In this document: piece after piece, positions 52,377-60,005 of the stretch
Layout of the letters: each line of letters starts with the position of its first letter
Position numbering within the stretch: the stretch's first letter is position 1
Assembly (NCBI RefSeq): GCF_001006305.1
Contig: NZ_LBHJ01000014.1
Location: forward strand, 62,001-126,000
Origin: Silvibacterium bohemicum
Lineage (GTDB): Bacteria > Acidobacteriota > Terriglobia > Terriglobales > Acidobacteriaceae
Length of the DNA: 64,000 nt
Direction of reading: 5' to 3'
Made by a program: the position numbers and the translations under genes
Notes under the pieces: generated by a model
What the model saw: the letters and a program-made list of their open reading frames with translations, nothing else
Told to the model about the DNA's origin: nothing
Database searches by the model: none

Positions 52377-53483
52377 TCAGCCGATGTGCGCTTGCACGCT
52401 TTCTTCTTTCGCAAGCAGCTTCCAGATTTCCCTCGCCGTGTTGCCGGTTCTGGCGATGTGCTGCCGCCCCAGCTTTGCATAGCGTTCGGTCATCTTGATG
52501 TTTGCATGGCCGAGGATTTTCGCGAGTTCATAGAGATCGCCGCCGTTCATCATGTACCAGGATGCGAAGGTGTGGCGCAGATCATGGAACCTGAAATCCC
52601 GAATTCCTGCCCTTTCGAGCAGGTCTTCAAAACTTCCTTCCAATCGCTGCCTTCCACTCGTTGCTCCCGGTTTCGGCGGAAAAATCCGATCCTCATTGAT
52701 CACGACGGGATAGCGTCGCAACTCAGCGGCCAGCTCCGGCGACATCGGGACGTAACGCATCTTGCCGCCCTTCAGTTTTGCCGTTACCGCCAACAGGCCC
52801 TCGCTGTACATCACATCCGACCACAAAAGCCCGAATATCTCCGACGCACGCATTCCCGTTGAAACCGCGATCAGGACGATCAACCTCAGACGACCATTGG
52901 TCTTGTTGAGATCCTTCGTGCCTTTGCGGAGCATCCGGTCGTCAAGTGCCCGTCTCAACCTGCCAAGCTCTTCTTCGGACAGATAACGGTCCCTTGAATC
53001 ATCAGGCCGGAATACTTCCACCTGATCCGCCGGATTCCGGTCAAGACCGGTTTCCTGCGACCAGATACCGGAAGCCTTCTCCATCATGTGGTGCATGACG
53101 TTGAAGTGTCGTACCGCCGTGCCTGGAGACAAATCCCTGACGGTCGTGAGGTTTGAATACCATCTCCCCACAGCGACCCCGTCAACTTCCCTGACGAACA
53201 TCCGGCCCATTTCAGATTGGATATTGTCGAGGATGCTTTTCTCCCTGTCGGCGGAACGTTTTTTGTCGCCGTACTGTGTTCGGTAACGTTCGATCAGCTC
53301 CCGCATTCGGAAGTTGATTTCCCGCTTCACATCGAGATGCCGGTTTTCATCCCTCACCGACATCTTCTTGCGTTCGATCTTCTGCGCGAGGGCAAATGCG
53401 CCGTGAACCGTCAGGCTTTTGTTGCGTCCTCCTTCCCACCAACGCACTTCATAGACTCCATCGGATTTCTTCCTAATGGACAT
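52377..53483 (-). CDS. int: Tyrosine recombinase (integrase)
   Basis: The 368-residue integrase has an N-terminal arm-binding region, a core-binding SAM-like domain (about 55-160) and the catalytic domain. The catalytic set is visible: R in STGMRASEIFGLLW, H-x-x-R in FHDLRHTFASW, H in LGHANIKMTERYAKLG with the nucleophilic Tyr. It catalyses integration and excision at the tRNA-Phe site. The stop lies 68 bp from the tRNA, typical of elements integrated at tRNA genes. Start at ATG 53483 behind GAAAGGAGAAG. Confidence 0.95.
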   Translation of the reverse strand: MSIRKKSDGVYEVRWWEGGRNKSLTVHGAFALAQKIERKKMSVRDENRHLDVKREINFRMRELIERYRTQYGDKKRSADREKSILDNIQSEMGRMFVREVDGVAVGRWYSNLTTVRDLSPGTAVRHFNVMHHMMEKASGIWSQETGLDRNPADQVEVFRPDDSRDRYLSEEELGRLRRALDDRMLRKGTKDLNKTNGRLRLIVLIAVSTGMRASEIFGLLWSDVMYSEGLLAVTAKLKGGKMRYVPMSPELAAELRRYPVVINEDRIFPPKPGATSGRQRLEGSFEDLLERAGIRDFRFHDLRHTFASWYMMNGGDLYELAKILGHANIKMTERYAKLGRQHIARTGNTAREIWKLLAKEESVQAHIG

Positions 53484-53497
53484 TTTTGCTTCTCCTT

Positions 53498-53722
53498 TCA
53501 GTCAATGGTTTCGATTGTGTGTTGCTCGATGTAGCGCTCAAGCGCCTTCACATCGAACCGCAACGCACGACCGACCTTGACGCAGGGAACCTCCCGCAAC
53601 CTGGATTTCTTGTAGATGGTGTCTACTTCGAGACCCAGATAAAGGGCTGCCTCCCTGACATTCAGGAGCCGCCTACCGATGAGTCCATTGTGCTCTATTT
53701 CGTGCGATTCCTTGCGAAACAT
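53498..53722 (-). CDS. Excisionase-like helix-turn-helix protein
   Basis: The 74-residue protein has the HTH_17/AlpA type: RLLNVREAALYLGLEVDTIYKKSRLREVPCVKVGRALRFDVKALERYI. Such proteins bind attachment-site DNA or activate excision. It starts 27 bp after the Toprim gene stop and ends 14 bp before the integrase, so all three are likely in one transcript. The DNA recognition region (LEVDTIYKKSRL) is standard. Confidence 0.85.
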   Translation of the reverse strand: MFRKESHEIEHNGLIGRRLLNVREAALYLGLEVDTIYKKSRLREVPCVKVGRALRFDVKALERYIEQHTIETID

Positions 53723-53749
53723 TTGTGTTTCACCTCTGTCCCCCCGCCA

Positions 53750-54712
53750 TCAGGCGACGGTAGGAACCTCCGGGCGGTAGGAAGATAAAGATTGGGGTCT
53801 CTTGCGTAACTGATCGTTCCAGTCTTTGAAGCCGAAGGGTTCCTGGACCGAGAAGCGCAGATCGAGACGGCCTGTTAGGCCCACGGCCTTTTTCACGACA
53901 TCCGATAGCTCGGCACCGGCGGCATCGTTGTCCATCGCGGAGACAATTTCACTACCCACCGGCATTGCCGCTGCCGCCATCCGGATCAGCTCCGACTGTT
54001 GCGGATTGGGCTTGCCGCCGATGGAGGCATAACGGGCGCTAGTGTCTGGAAACAGAACAGCGTGGGAAAGAGCATCTATGGCGCTTTCCGTGATAATCAT
54101 TCGTGCATCATCGAGCAGCGAATGAGACATCCATAAAGACTTGACCCCGCCTGACGCGAAGCCGGTGAAGCCGACATTCTTCAGCTCATACCCGCTCAAT
54201 CCCTGTTCATCGAAATGCGGAAACACCGCGTTGCCCCTGTCATCGATGCGGATACGGCCAGCAAACCGATCAAGGGCTAGCAGTGAAGCGGGCAGGGCGC
54301 GTTCTCTCTCAAGATAGGGATGGCCATCAGTAGCATCCTTCATCCGCGCCCAGGCCGTCTCTACCTTCATGCGGTCCTTTTCGCTTTTCTGGAGAGGAGC
54401 GAAGAGCGGGGCCGGAGATGAGGACTGACCGATCCAGGGCCTCAATTCCTTCCGTACAACGCCGATGCTGACCCTTTGCCGAAACTGCACGAAATCGATA
54501 ATGGAGCCATTGTCGCGATCATCGCGCACGGAACAGTAGACGTAATGGCCATCCATGCCGCGCTTGATGATTACCTTGTCATGGTTCACCGGGTGACGCA
54601 TGACCGATGTACCACGCCAGGATTCCTTGCGATCAAGCTGATAGCCTTGGCCCGCTGCATAGGCGCGGAGATCGATATTCGTTTTGAAGCTTTCCAGTTC
54701 CGCATCAACCAT
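53750..54712 (-). CDS. Toprim-domain protein (DUF3991/primase-like)
   Basis: Start at ATG 54712, with GAAAGAAG just upstream, gives 320 residues. The N-terminal 120 residues contain ITFKTNIDLRAYAAGQGYQL and a region (SVMRHPVNHDKVIIKR ... YCSVRDDRDNGSIIDFVQ) similar to DUF3991 and CHC2-type zinc-less folds. The C-terminal half has the Toprim core: IITESAIDALSH and VGSEIVSAMDNDAAG with the DxD. These combine in mobilisation or primase-like proteins on plasmids and ICEs. It may prime or process the transferred strand. The ORF could be read from further upstream, but the extra residues carry the repeat described at 54717-54739. Confidence 0.8.
   Translation of the reverse strand: MVDAELESFKTNIDLRAYAAGQGYQLDRKESWRGTSVMRHPVNHDKVIIKRGMDGHYVYCSVRDDRDNGSIIDFVQFRQRVSIGVVRKELRPWIGQSSSPAPLFAPLQKSEKDRMKVETAWARMKDATDGHPYLERERALPASLLALDRFAGRIRIDDRGNAVFPHFDEQGLSGYELKNVGFTGFASGGVKSLWMSHSLLDDARMIITESAIDALSHAVLFPDTSARYASIGGKPNPQQSELIRMAAAAMPVGSEIVSAMDNDAAGAELSDVVKKAVGLTGRLDLRFSVQEPFGFKDWNDQLRKRPQSLSSYRPEVPTVA
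53772..53790 (+). repeat. Degenerate copy E of the element repeat
   Basis: Plus-strand GGGCGGTAGGAAGATAAAG overlaps the last codons of the Toprim gene. It shares the GGGC(A/G)GTAGGAA core with the exact copies and lies in opposite orientation to copy A at the other end of the same gene. Confidence 0.4.
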
Positions 54713-54716
54713 GATT

Positions 54717-54739
54717 TCTTCTTTCCTACTGCCCGCCTT
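54717..54739 (-). repeat. Dispersed element repeat, copy A
   Basis: Minus-strand sequence beginning GGCGGGCAGTAGGAAAGAAG, lying directly upstream of the Toprim start and overlapping its ribosome binding site. It is shared over 20 or more bp with copies at 61787 and 63477. Confidence 0.9.
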
Positions 54740-54761
54740 CTTTCTGTTAGAACGGCGGATA

Positions 54762-55532
54762 TTAGTGCTTCCCATTCCCGGAGCCAAGCAGCAATCGTCC
54801 CCGTAATTGGCGGCCTTCTGACGTAGTGGGTAACGCCATCCGTTCGACAGCTTTGACCCCACCCACCGAGAGCGCCGCGATACTCGACAAGAGTTCTTTC
54901 AGCACAGCGCCGCTATCCGGTTTGAATTCGACATACACCCCACCGCTGAGTTTTGCCATGCGCTCGAAGAGAGGCTTCGCCTGCAATGACCAGGCATCGT
55001 GATCCGCGCATTCGTGGAAGATGAACAGGGGCAGGGACCGTGTGCCGAGCGTTTCCGCGAGGGCCAGCAATTGTTCGGGACGCTCTTCACAGTGATCGCC
55101 GATGAACACTAACCCGGAGAGCTTTTCGTTCTCCGACAGTGCCAGGCGCAACACGCGGGCAATCTGCGTTTCTCCGCTTTCGCAGGAGAGGGACAGCATC
55201 GACCGGCATACCTTCTCTGCGTCATCGTGCCAGGCACCCGCCTTGCACTCACAGGAGCCGCGATAGTAGGCCAGCTTCACCGCGACAGAGCCAATCGCCC
55301 GGATAGCCTCAAACATCGCCGCTGTCGCCTTTCGCGCCTGCTTCAGGCTTTCAGCACGGCTCCCGGTGAGATCGAGAGCAACGAGCAGATGCCCAGTACG
55401 ACGCGCCGGTAGCGGCTTCGTGGTGACGCTCTGACCAAGCTTCTCAAGCGCCGCGTTCATCAAACGCCATTTGGCATCGAGCGACTTCATTGTTTGATCG
55501 GTACCGTGTCGTGAAATCATCTCGTTACTCAT
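54762..55532 (-). CDS. VWA-domain protein of the mobile element
   Basis: The 256-residue protein from ATG 55532 (GGAGGAAG upstream) has a von Willebrand A fold: HLLVALDLTGSRAESLKQA at about 60 (D-L-T-G-S, a modified MIDAS DxSxS), and VFIGDHCEERPEQLLALAE. The C-terminal part has no known motif. VWA proteins bind partners in a metal-dependent way. It is in the same transcript as the Toprim gene, 49 bp upstream of it, and its start overlaps the preceding small gene. Its role in transfer is not known to me. Confidence 0.75.
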   Translation of the reverse strand: MSNEMISRHGTDQTMKSLDAKWRLMNAALEKLGQSVTTKPLPARRTGHLLVALDLTGSRAESLKQARKATAAMFEAIRAIGSVAVKLAYYRGSCECKAGAWHDDAEKVCRSMLSLSCESGETQIARVLRLALSENEKLSGLVFIGDHCEERPEQLLALAETLGTRSLPLFIFHECADHDAWSLQAKPLFERMAKLSGGVYVEFKPDSGAVLKELLSSIAALSVGGVKAVERMALPTTSEGRQLRGRLLLGSGNGKH

Positions 55533-55717
55533 CGCGATCTTCCTCCCCATGAGCCGCCAGACCATTCCGAGCGGCCTTCTCTTTCCGCCGTGCGCTGCGT
55601 CGTATCGGGTGCGCGTTCCTTCTCTGCCTGCGGCCTCGTCTCCCGTTGCGGACGTTGTTGATGGCTTACGCTTTCGCTTTCGACTGTCCGTGAGAAATCA
55701 ATTCGCTCATCTGCCAT
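55529..55717 (-). CDS. Small charged protein of the mobile element
   Basis: Start at ATG 55717 gives 62 residues, rich in Arg, Glu and Gln (ERIDFSRTVESES, PQRETRPQAEKERAP) and ending in EWSGGSWGGRSR. It looks disordered. The stop overlaps the VWA start by 4 bp (ATGA), and the start is 4 bp after the preceding small membrane gene. No family recognised. Confidence 0.55.
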   Translation of the reverse strand: MADERIDFSRTVESESVSHQQRPQRETRPQAEKERAPDTTQRTAEREGRSEWSGGSWGGRSR

Positions 55718-55721
55718 GGCT

Positions 55722-55895
55722 TCATCCCTTCCATTGGCAGCAATGATTGAGCCAGCCGATATAGCCGACAGGCCCGACAGGTCCGCCTGCGACGATCCAG
55801 CAGGCAACGTAGAGCAGCAGGTTGCACAGCATGAAAGCCTGCGATGCCCAGCCGTACCAGAGCACCGCTTTCTCTTTCCAAAGTTGAATGTCCAT
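55722..55895 (-). CDS. Small membrane protein of the mobile element
   Basis: A 57-residue product, MDIQLWKEKAVLWYGWASQ at the N-terminus, with one strong span (AFMLCNLLLYVACWIVAGG). A textbook GAAAGGAGAAG ribosome binding site lies upstream of ATG 55895. It may be an inner-membrane partner in transfer; unknown. Confidence 0.6.
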   Translation of the reverse strand: MDIQLWKEKAVLWYGWASQAFMLCNLLLYVACWIVAGGPVGPVGYIGWLNHCCQWKG

Positions 55896-55931
55896 TTCAC
55901 TTCTCCTTTCAAACACGGGCTAAAAAGACGA

Positions 55932-56594
55932 CTAAGGTTCTTGCGACTTCTTCTTCCGCTTCGAGAGAGGCTGCACTTCCGGTTTCCAAGCACGCCGGAC
56001 TTCTTCAGCAAACTTATCGGGAGGGACGTAGGCGGGAGGAGGTTTGAATGTGGGATCGTTGAAAGGATCGTATCTCGCACTTGCCGGACCATAATTCGCA
56101 GGGTTGGCGTGATGCCATGCGCCGCCGATACGTCCGATCATGCCGCTAACAGATTCAACGATGAGAGCCAGCACGAGGACGCCGAACAAGACGGGGCCCA
56201 CGATGTTTCGTCCTCTATGCGATCCCTGAAGGCGGCCATTCAATCGCGCCGTTAGCTCCATCTCTCGCGTCAGAGCTTCTGCCAGGCGCGTCACCTCCGG
56301 CACGACCTCCGCCAGCTTGTTTCGCAATTCATCGTTTTCCGCTTGCAACGTCGCGAGTGCGGGGACCGGAAGACGAACGGGCTGCAATTGATCGTCAAGC
56401 GCCTGTTTGATTTCTGGCAGTTCAAGCGCATCGATGACCCGGAGGCTTCTATCGGATACCATGCGGCGTAGGGCGCGACCCTTGCCCATAGCTTCGGCTT
56501 CGGAAGAGTTGTCAGTATCGAAGCCTGCCCACAGCGCCGCGAAGCGTTCAGCGGCTTTCGCGTCGAACATTCCGGGTTGTTGTGTGGTTGCCAT
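55932..56594 (-). CDS. Membrane-anchored coiled-coil protein of the mobile element
   Basis: The 220-residue protein has an N-terminal soluble region (WAGFDTDNSSEAEAMGKG), a coiled coil (ATLQAENDELRNKLAEVVPEV... about 90-125), one membrane span (NIVGPVLFGVLVLALIVESVSGMIG, about 140-160), and a proline-rich C-terminus. It starts 20 bp after the coupling-protein stop. Its position and layout resemble TraK/MobB-type accessory proteins but no homology is claimed. Confidence 0.65.
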   Translation of the reverse strand: MATTQQPGMFDAKAAERFAALWAGFDTDNSSEAEAMGKGRALRRMVSDRSLRVIDALELPEIKQALDDQLQPVRLPVPALATLQAENDELRNKLAEVVPEVTRLAEALTREMELTARLNGRLQGSHRGRNIVGPVLFGVLVLALIVESVSGMIGRIGGAWHHANPANYGPASARYDPFNDPTFKPPPAYVPPDKFAEEVRRAWKPEVQPLSKRKKKSQEP

Positions 56595-56614
56595 AAGTCA
56601 TCCGAACCAATCCT

Positions 56615-57151
56615 TTACTTGAAAAGCCAACTGAGGAGGCCGCCGCTGCGTTTGCCGACATAGGGGTTATCGCGGTACTTGCCCCGGAATTCCGGCAGCA
56701 GGAAATAAGGTTTTCTTTTTGCCCGCACAGTAAGGCGACCCTCTACAAAGGCGATCATTTCGTCAGGAGCGATTTCGCCGACTTCATGGGGAAGGAGGAG
56801 GGGCCTGCCATATTGCGAAGCACTGTCGTTGATGTTCGGCTCGCCTGTGTTGCGATCGATACTGATAGATCGAGAGCGCGTCAGCACCTCGGTTGTTCCG
56901 CTCAGCTTCGAGACGTACTCACGTGTGCTTTGATCCCGCGCACCAAACCACATCGTCACGCCACAGTTTTGAATGAAGGTTTCCCAGGTGTTCGGGAACA
57001 TGCCGCGAAGCTGCGAAATGTCCTGCAACACGCACCACAACTGGATACCGGCAGCGCCCGCAGCCATGCCCATGCAGTTCTCCAGGATCTTCATATGCGG
57101 CCCGAGCTGGGCCATTTCATCGACGATGACGAGGACGGGTTTACCTTTCAT
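56615..57151 (-). CDS. Type IV coupling protein, C-terminal half (Walker B side)
   Basis: The 178-residue ORF begins MKGKPVLVIVDEMAQLGPHMKILE, which is the Walker B segment of VirD4/TraG coupling ATPases, and continues with the QDISQLRG ... WETFIQNCGVTMWFGARDQ stretch and later the LTRSRS region, as in TraG C-termini. Its ATG overlaps the stop of the N-terminal half by 4 bp. The two products would have to assemble into one ATPase, or be joined by a translational slip. It is the receptor for the relaxase-DNA complex at the inner membrane. Confidence 0.88.
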   Translation of the reverse strand: MKGKPVLVIVDEMAQLGPHMKILENCMGMAAGAAGIQLWCVLQDISQLRGMFPNTWETFIQNCGVTMWFGARDQSTREYVSKLSGTTEVLTRSRSISIDRNTGEPNINDSASQYGRPLLLPHEVGEIAPDEMIAFVEGRLTVRAKRKPYFLLPEFRGKYRDNPYVGKRSGGLLSWLFK

Positions 57152-58185
57152 GAGCGTGTCCCTTCGTTGAGGAGGTCCGCGAGCGCGGTTTCGAGCACCA
57201 GCCTGAAGTATTTGTCAGTGACATCGAGCATGGAGAGCGGCAGGCAGATGAACACGGTCGTGCCAGGCTGTCTCTTGAGGTCGGCAAAGCGGAAATCGGA
57301 CCCGCTCAGGCTTTCGGCTATCGCGGCGTTTCCGATGAAGGCGAGCTGCGTAATTGCCGTGCTGATGACATCGTTCATCTCGCGGCTCGGTTCACTTCCC
57401 GGAGCCAGTGCGAACCTCTGAAGCTTCGTAATGATGAAAGGGTCCCTGGACTTCATCGCATTCCGGCAGAAGTCGAATAAGCCATCACCGCTGCTGATGA
57501 CCCGCGCGACTTCCACGAGAGTGATTTTGCCGGGAAGTCCATGACGAACCAGGGCCGCGATGATGCCGGAGACCAGTATTCGCGCCGCTGTGGTCCAGTG
57601 TTGCCCTTCGTGGCCTTCATCCCATACCAGCGCCGCTGCAAGTTTGTCGCACAGGGTATGAAAAGAAAGTGCAGCCGCATCGAGAATATCCAGCGGATTG
57701 AACCGGGCAATCATGCCTCTCAGTTCTTCGGGAAACATCCTGAACGGGTTGAGGATGTAAACCTTCCCCAACCGTTGACGGAATTTTGCCGTTACGAGCG
57801 CGTTCTCGCATTTGGGGTCGATGATTATTGCGGAATGACGCCAGGAAAGCAGGGCGTTCACGAGAAGCGTTGCGCCCTTGCCCGTCCTTGCAGCCGCGAC
57901 CGTGAGAAGATGCCCGAAGCCCGGATAGTGCAGGGGCCTTTTCCCGTCAGGCGAATAGCCTATGGGAACGCCTTTGCCGCCGAATAGCCCAGCCTTTTTC
58001 AGGTCATCGTTGCCTGCTAATTTCGCCGCGCCGTGACTGTTGGGAGGCCGGAACTTGAACGCCGACGACTTTTCAATCTTTTCGACCAGGCCAAGTGCGA
58101 GGAACGCAACACCTATGAACCATGGCAGAGCGTTCCATGGCCATACACCGCTCGAATTGTCTGCAAACATCGCCAGTATGTGCAT
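57148..58185 (-). CDS. Type IV coupling protein, N-terminal half (Walker A side)
   Basis: The 345-residue ORF has one or two N-terminal membrane spans (SGVWPWNALPWFIGVAFLALGLV), a conserved segment HYPGFGHLLTVAAARTGKGATLL with Walker A (AARTGKGA), and SAIIIDPKCENALVTAKFRQ and LVWDEGHEGQHWTTAARILV blocks of TraG/VirD4. It ends LLNEGTRS, just before where Walker B should start. Full-length VirD4/TraG proteins carry both halves in one chain, so this is a divided version with a 4-bp ATGA overlap. Starts at ATG 58185, 14 bp after the preceding gene. Confidence 0.9.
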   Translation of the reverse strand: MHILAMFADNSSGVWPWNALPWFIGVAFLALGLVEKIEKSSAFKFRPPNSHGAAKLAGNDDLKKAGLFGGKGVPIGYSPDGKRPLHYPGFGHLLTVAAARTGKGATLLVNALLSWRHSAIIIDPKCENALVTAKFRQRLGKVYILNPFRMFPEELRGMIARFNPLDILDAAALSFHTLCDKLAAALVWDEGHEGQHWTTAARILVSGIIAALVRHGLPGKITLVEVARVISSGDGLFDFCRNAMKSRDPFIITKLQRFALAPGSEPSREMNDVISTAITQLAFIGNAAIAESLSGSDFRFADLKRQPGTTVFICLPLSMLDVTDKYFRLVLETALADLLNEGTRS

Positions 58186-58188
58186 AAA

Positions 58189-58208
58189 TCCCTTTTTTCC
58201 TACCGCCC
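58189..58208 (-). repeat. Degenerate copy D of the element repeat
   Basis: Minus-strand GGGGCGGTAGGAAAAAAGGG overlaps the stop of the upstream small gene and the ribosome binding site of the coupling protein. It matches copy A with a few changes. Confidence 0.4.
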
Positions 58209-58403
58209 CGTTTGCCTCAGCCAGTGAATGACCTGTTCCACAACGCGGACACCGCCAGAAATGAAGTGATCGAGCGCCCTTGCGAATTCGCCGTGACCGA
58301 GCAGATGGCCTGCCTGCGATGAACCTATGAGCCAGATGCCAAGCATCACGAGAAGAACAACACCGCCAATAGTCTTGAGAGGTTCCCAGATGCGACCCAT
58401 CAT
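58200..58403 (-). CDS. Small membrane protein of the mobile element
   Basis: A 67-residue product (MMGRIWEPLKTIGGVV at the N-terminus) with one span, IGGVVLLVMLGIWLIGS. Its start, ATGATG, overlaps the preceding stop by 4 bp. No family recognised; probably a partner of the coupling complex by position. Confidence 0.6.
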   Translation of the reverse strand: MMGRIWEPLKTIGGVVLLVMLGIWLIGSSQAGHLLGHGEFARALDHFISGGVRVVEQVIHWLRQTGR

Positions 58404-58834
58404 CGCCCCCTTTTCCGGGTTCGACCGAATGCCATGATCACGGCAGTCGTACCGGCAATGAAAACCATGGCCTGCGGTGTCGCGTGGATGACAACGCCCA
58501 TCAACAGGAAGCAGAAGAGAACCGCCACGATGGTGGAGAAGCAGAGCGCTGTGATGAACAGTCCTTCGAGCGTCTTGCCCCATCCGGCTCTTTTCACGAT
58601 GTACCGCAGGACAAGAACAAAGACCACGCCGAGAACGATCCAAACCAGAGGGGACAAAGTTCTGACGCCCATCTTCCCGAGCCAGCCTTTGACGATCAGG
58701 CCGACGAACCAGAAGACCGGCAGTTCTAGACAAAGCAGCGAGGTCCATTTGATCGCAGCGGTGAAGCCCCATTTCAGGCAGGCCTTAGTGAGGAGTAACA
58801 GAGCAATTACAGCGACGATCCATTCGCCTATCAT
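58400..58834 (-). CDS. Membrane protein of the mobile element
   Basis: From ATG 58834 the product is 144 residues with about four spans (WIVAVIALLLLTKACLK, LLCLELPVFWFVGLIVKGWL, PLVWIVLGVVFVLVLRYIV, TIVAVLFCFLLMGVVI). The GAAAGGA upstream fits 58834 better than the next ATG at 58843. It overlaps the next small gene by 4 bp. No family recognised. Confidence 0.6.
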   Translation of the reverse strand: MIGEWIVAVIALLLLTKACLKWGFTAAIKWTSLLCLELPVFWFVGLIVKGWLGKMGVRTLSPLVWIVLGVVFVLVLRYIVKRAGWGKTLEGLFITALCFSTIVAVLFCFLLMGVVIHATPQAMVFIAGTTAVIMAFGRTRKRGR

Positions 58835-59081
58835 TGCGGACATCCTTTCTCGTACCGTTGTTCAAACCGTGGCTGAGTGCGACGTAAGCTTGCCGGACAC
58901 TGAGTAATCGTTGAGGCTTTCCCTCACCCAAGCAGGCCAGCAGGTAAAGCGTTACGGCGAGTATTGAGAGCGATAAGGGCAGCCTCTTGAAGCTCCACCA
59001 CCATGACCACCAGCACTCCCATGCCACCATTTGTACGAATTGCCCGAGCGCTCTTAGTACCCTTCGCATAAGCAGTTTCAT
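58785..59081 (-). CDS. Probable small membrane protein of the mobile element
   Basis: The 98-residue frame starts MKLLMRRVLRALGQFVQMV and has a tryptophan-rich span (ECWWSWWWSFKRLPLSLSILAVTLYLLACL). It begins 4 bp after the stop of the preceding gene and overlaps the next by 50 bp, more than usual, so it is less certain than its neighbours. Confidence 0.45.
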   Translation of the reverse strand: MKLLMRRVLRALGQFVQMVAWECWWSWWWSFKRLPLSLSILAVTLYLLACLGEGKPQRLLSVRQAYVALSHGLNNGTRKDVRNDRRMDRRCNCSVTPH

Positions 59082-59085
59082 AAAT

Positions 59086-59352
59086 TCACAACCATCCTTT
59101 CCCTGTCAGGAATGTGCGGTCCGTGTCGCGCAGTTCCGCCGATTGCAGAACCTGTTTGAGCATCAGTCTGAAATCGGGAGACTTTGCGGCGTGACGGGTG
59201 AGTGCCTCGCCCACGACCAAAAACATGCGGGCGTCATCTTTTGCGTTGCGCTTCTGCTGCCTGACTTTCTCTTCCGCGATTGCCGCTTTCAGGGCGGCTT
59301 CGCGTCTGCGTAAGGCTTCGAGTTTTGCGTTAACCGAATTGGCGTTAACCAT
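59086..59352 (-). CDS. Small coiled-coil protein of the mobile element
   Basis: The 88-residue product has KLEALRRREAALKAAIAEEKVRQQKRNAKDD, a charged coiled coil, and a C-terminal DFRLMLKQVLQSAELRDTDRTFL. Size and charge pattern resemble the TraD-type relaxosome accessory proteins of plasmids, but the resemblance is loose. It is the first gene of the minus-strand block, with its promoter in 59353-59466. Confidence 0.5.
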   Translation of the reverse strand: MVNANSVNAKLEALRRREAALKAAIAEEKVRQQKRNAKDDARMFLVVGEALTRHAAKSPDFRLMLKQVLQSAELRDTDRTFLTGKGWL

Positions 59353-59466
59353 AGAGGGCGCTTCTTGACCTCACTTTCATTGGTAGAAACCATCAGCCTG
59401 GTCGCACGGATGCACCTGAAAGCCACGGTCAGGCCCCCAATCGTCATCCTTGAATTGCGGCAGGAA

Positions 59467-59871
59467 ATGTCGTTGTGTGTCGGGATGGCGAAGCTCGAAC
59501 CGCACATCGACGAAACCGGCAGATACCTGAACATTCATCAGGCGTCCAAACTCCTCACAGGTGTCTCCGAACCGACCTTGTGGAATTGGGCAAATGAGGG
59601 ACAGACAAAGTTCGGATTCAAGCTTCACATCAAGCGCGTGCCCGTGGAGCATCACAGGTATTACCGCAAGGGCGAGGCTGGGGCAAAGCGTCCCATGAAG
59701 GAGCGCAAGCTCATTCTTGAAGCGGACATTCTTGCCCTGAAAGAGATACTTCACGCTGCGGGTCGTACCGAGCCGGGTCCATGGTCCCCATACGAGATGG
59801 CGACTTTGGAAGCGAGAGCCAATGCGCTGAAACGCCGTGAGCGACAATTGGGAAATCTGCATATTAAATGA
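59467..59871 (+). CDS. Helix-turn-helix protein of the mobile element
   Basis: The 134-residue protein from ATG 59467 (AGGA upstream) contains GRYLNIHQASKLLTGVSEPTLWNWANEGQTKFGFKLHIKRV, a helix-turn-helix of excisionase type, and then a C-terminal helix (ANALKRRERQLGNLHIK). An inner ATG at 59485 is an alternative. It is divergent from the minus-strand block across a 114-bp region, so it may control both. Confidence 0.7.
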   Translation: MSLCVGMAKLEPHIDETGRYLNIHQASKLLTGVSEPTLWNWANEGQTKFGFKLHIKRVPVEHHRYYRKGEAGAKRPMKERKLILEADILALKEILHAAGRTEPGPWSPYEMATLEARANALKRRERQLGNLHIK

Positions 59872-59941
59872 CCTCCTGCGTGAAGAGATATTGCGCCTGA
59901 GCTGTGATTTTGAATCCGTCAATTGCGGCATTTATGCAGAT

Positions 59942-59957
59942 TTATTTACGTAAATAA
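59942..59957. promoter_or_regulatory. 16-bp palindrome upstream of the SorC-type regulator
   Basis: TTATTTACGTAAATAA at 59942-59957 is a perfect palindrome 48 bp upstream of the GTG start, an AT-rich patch in otherwise GC-rich DNA. Probably the operator for autoregulation. Confidence 0.6.
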
Positions 59958-60005
59958 CTTCCACTACGCATGGTTTGGCATAAACTTTTGGACACAGGAG
60001 GCACT

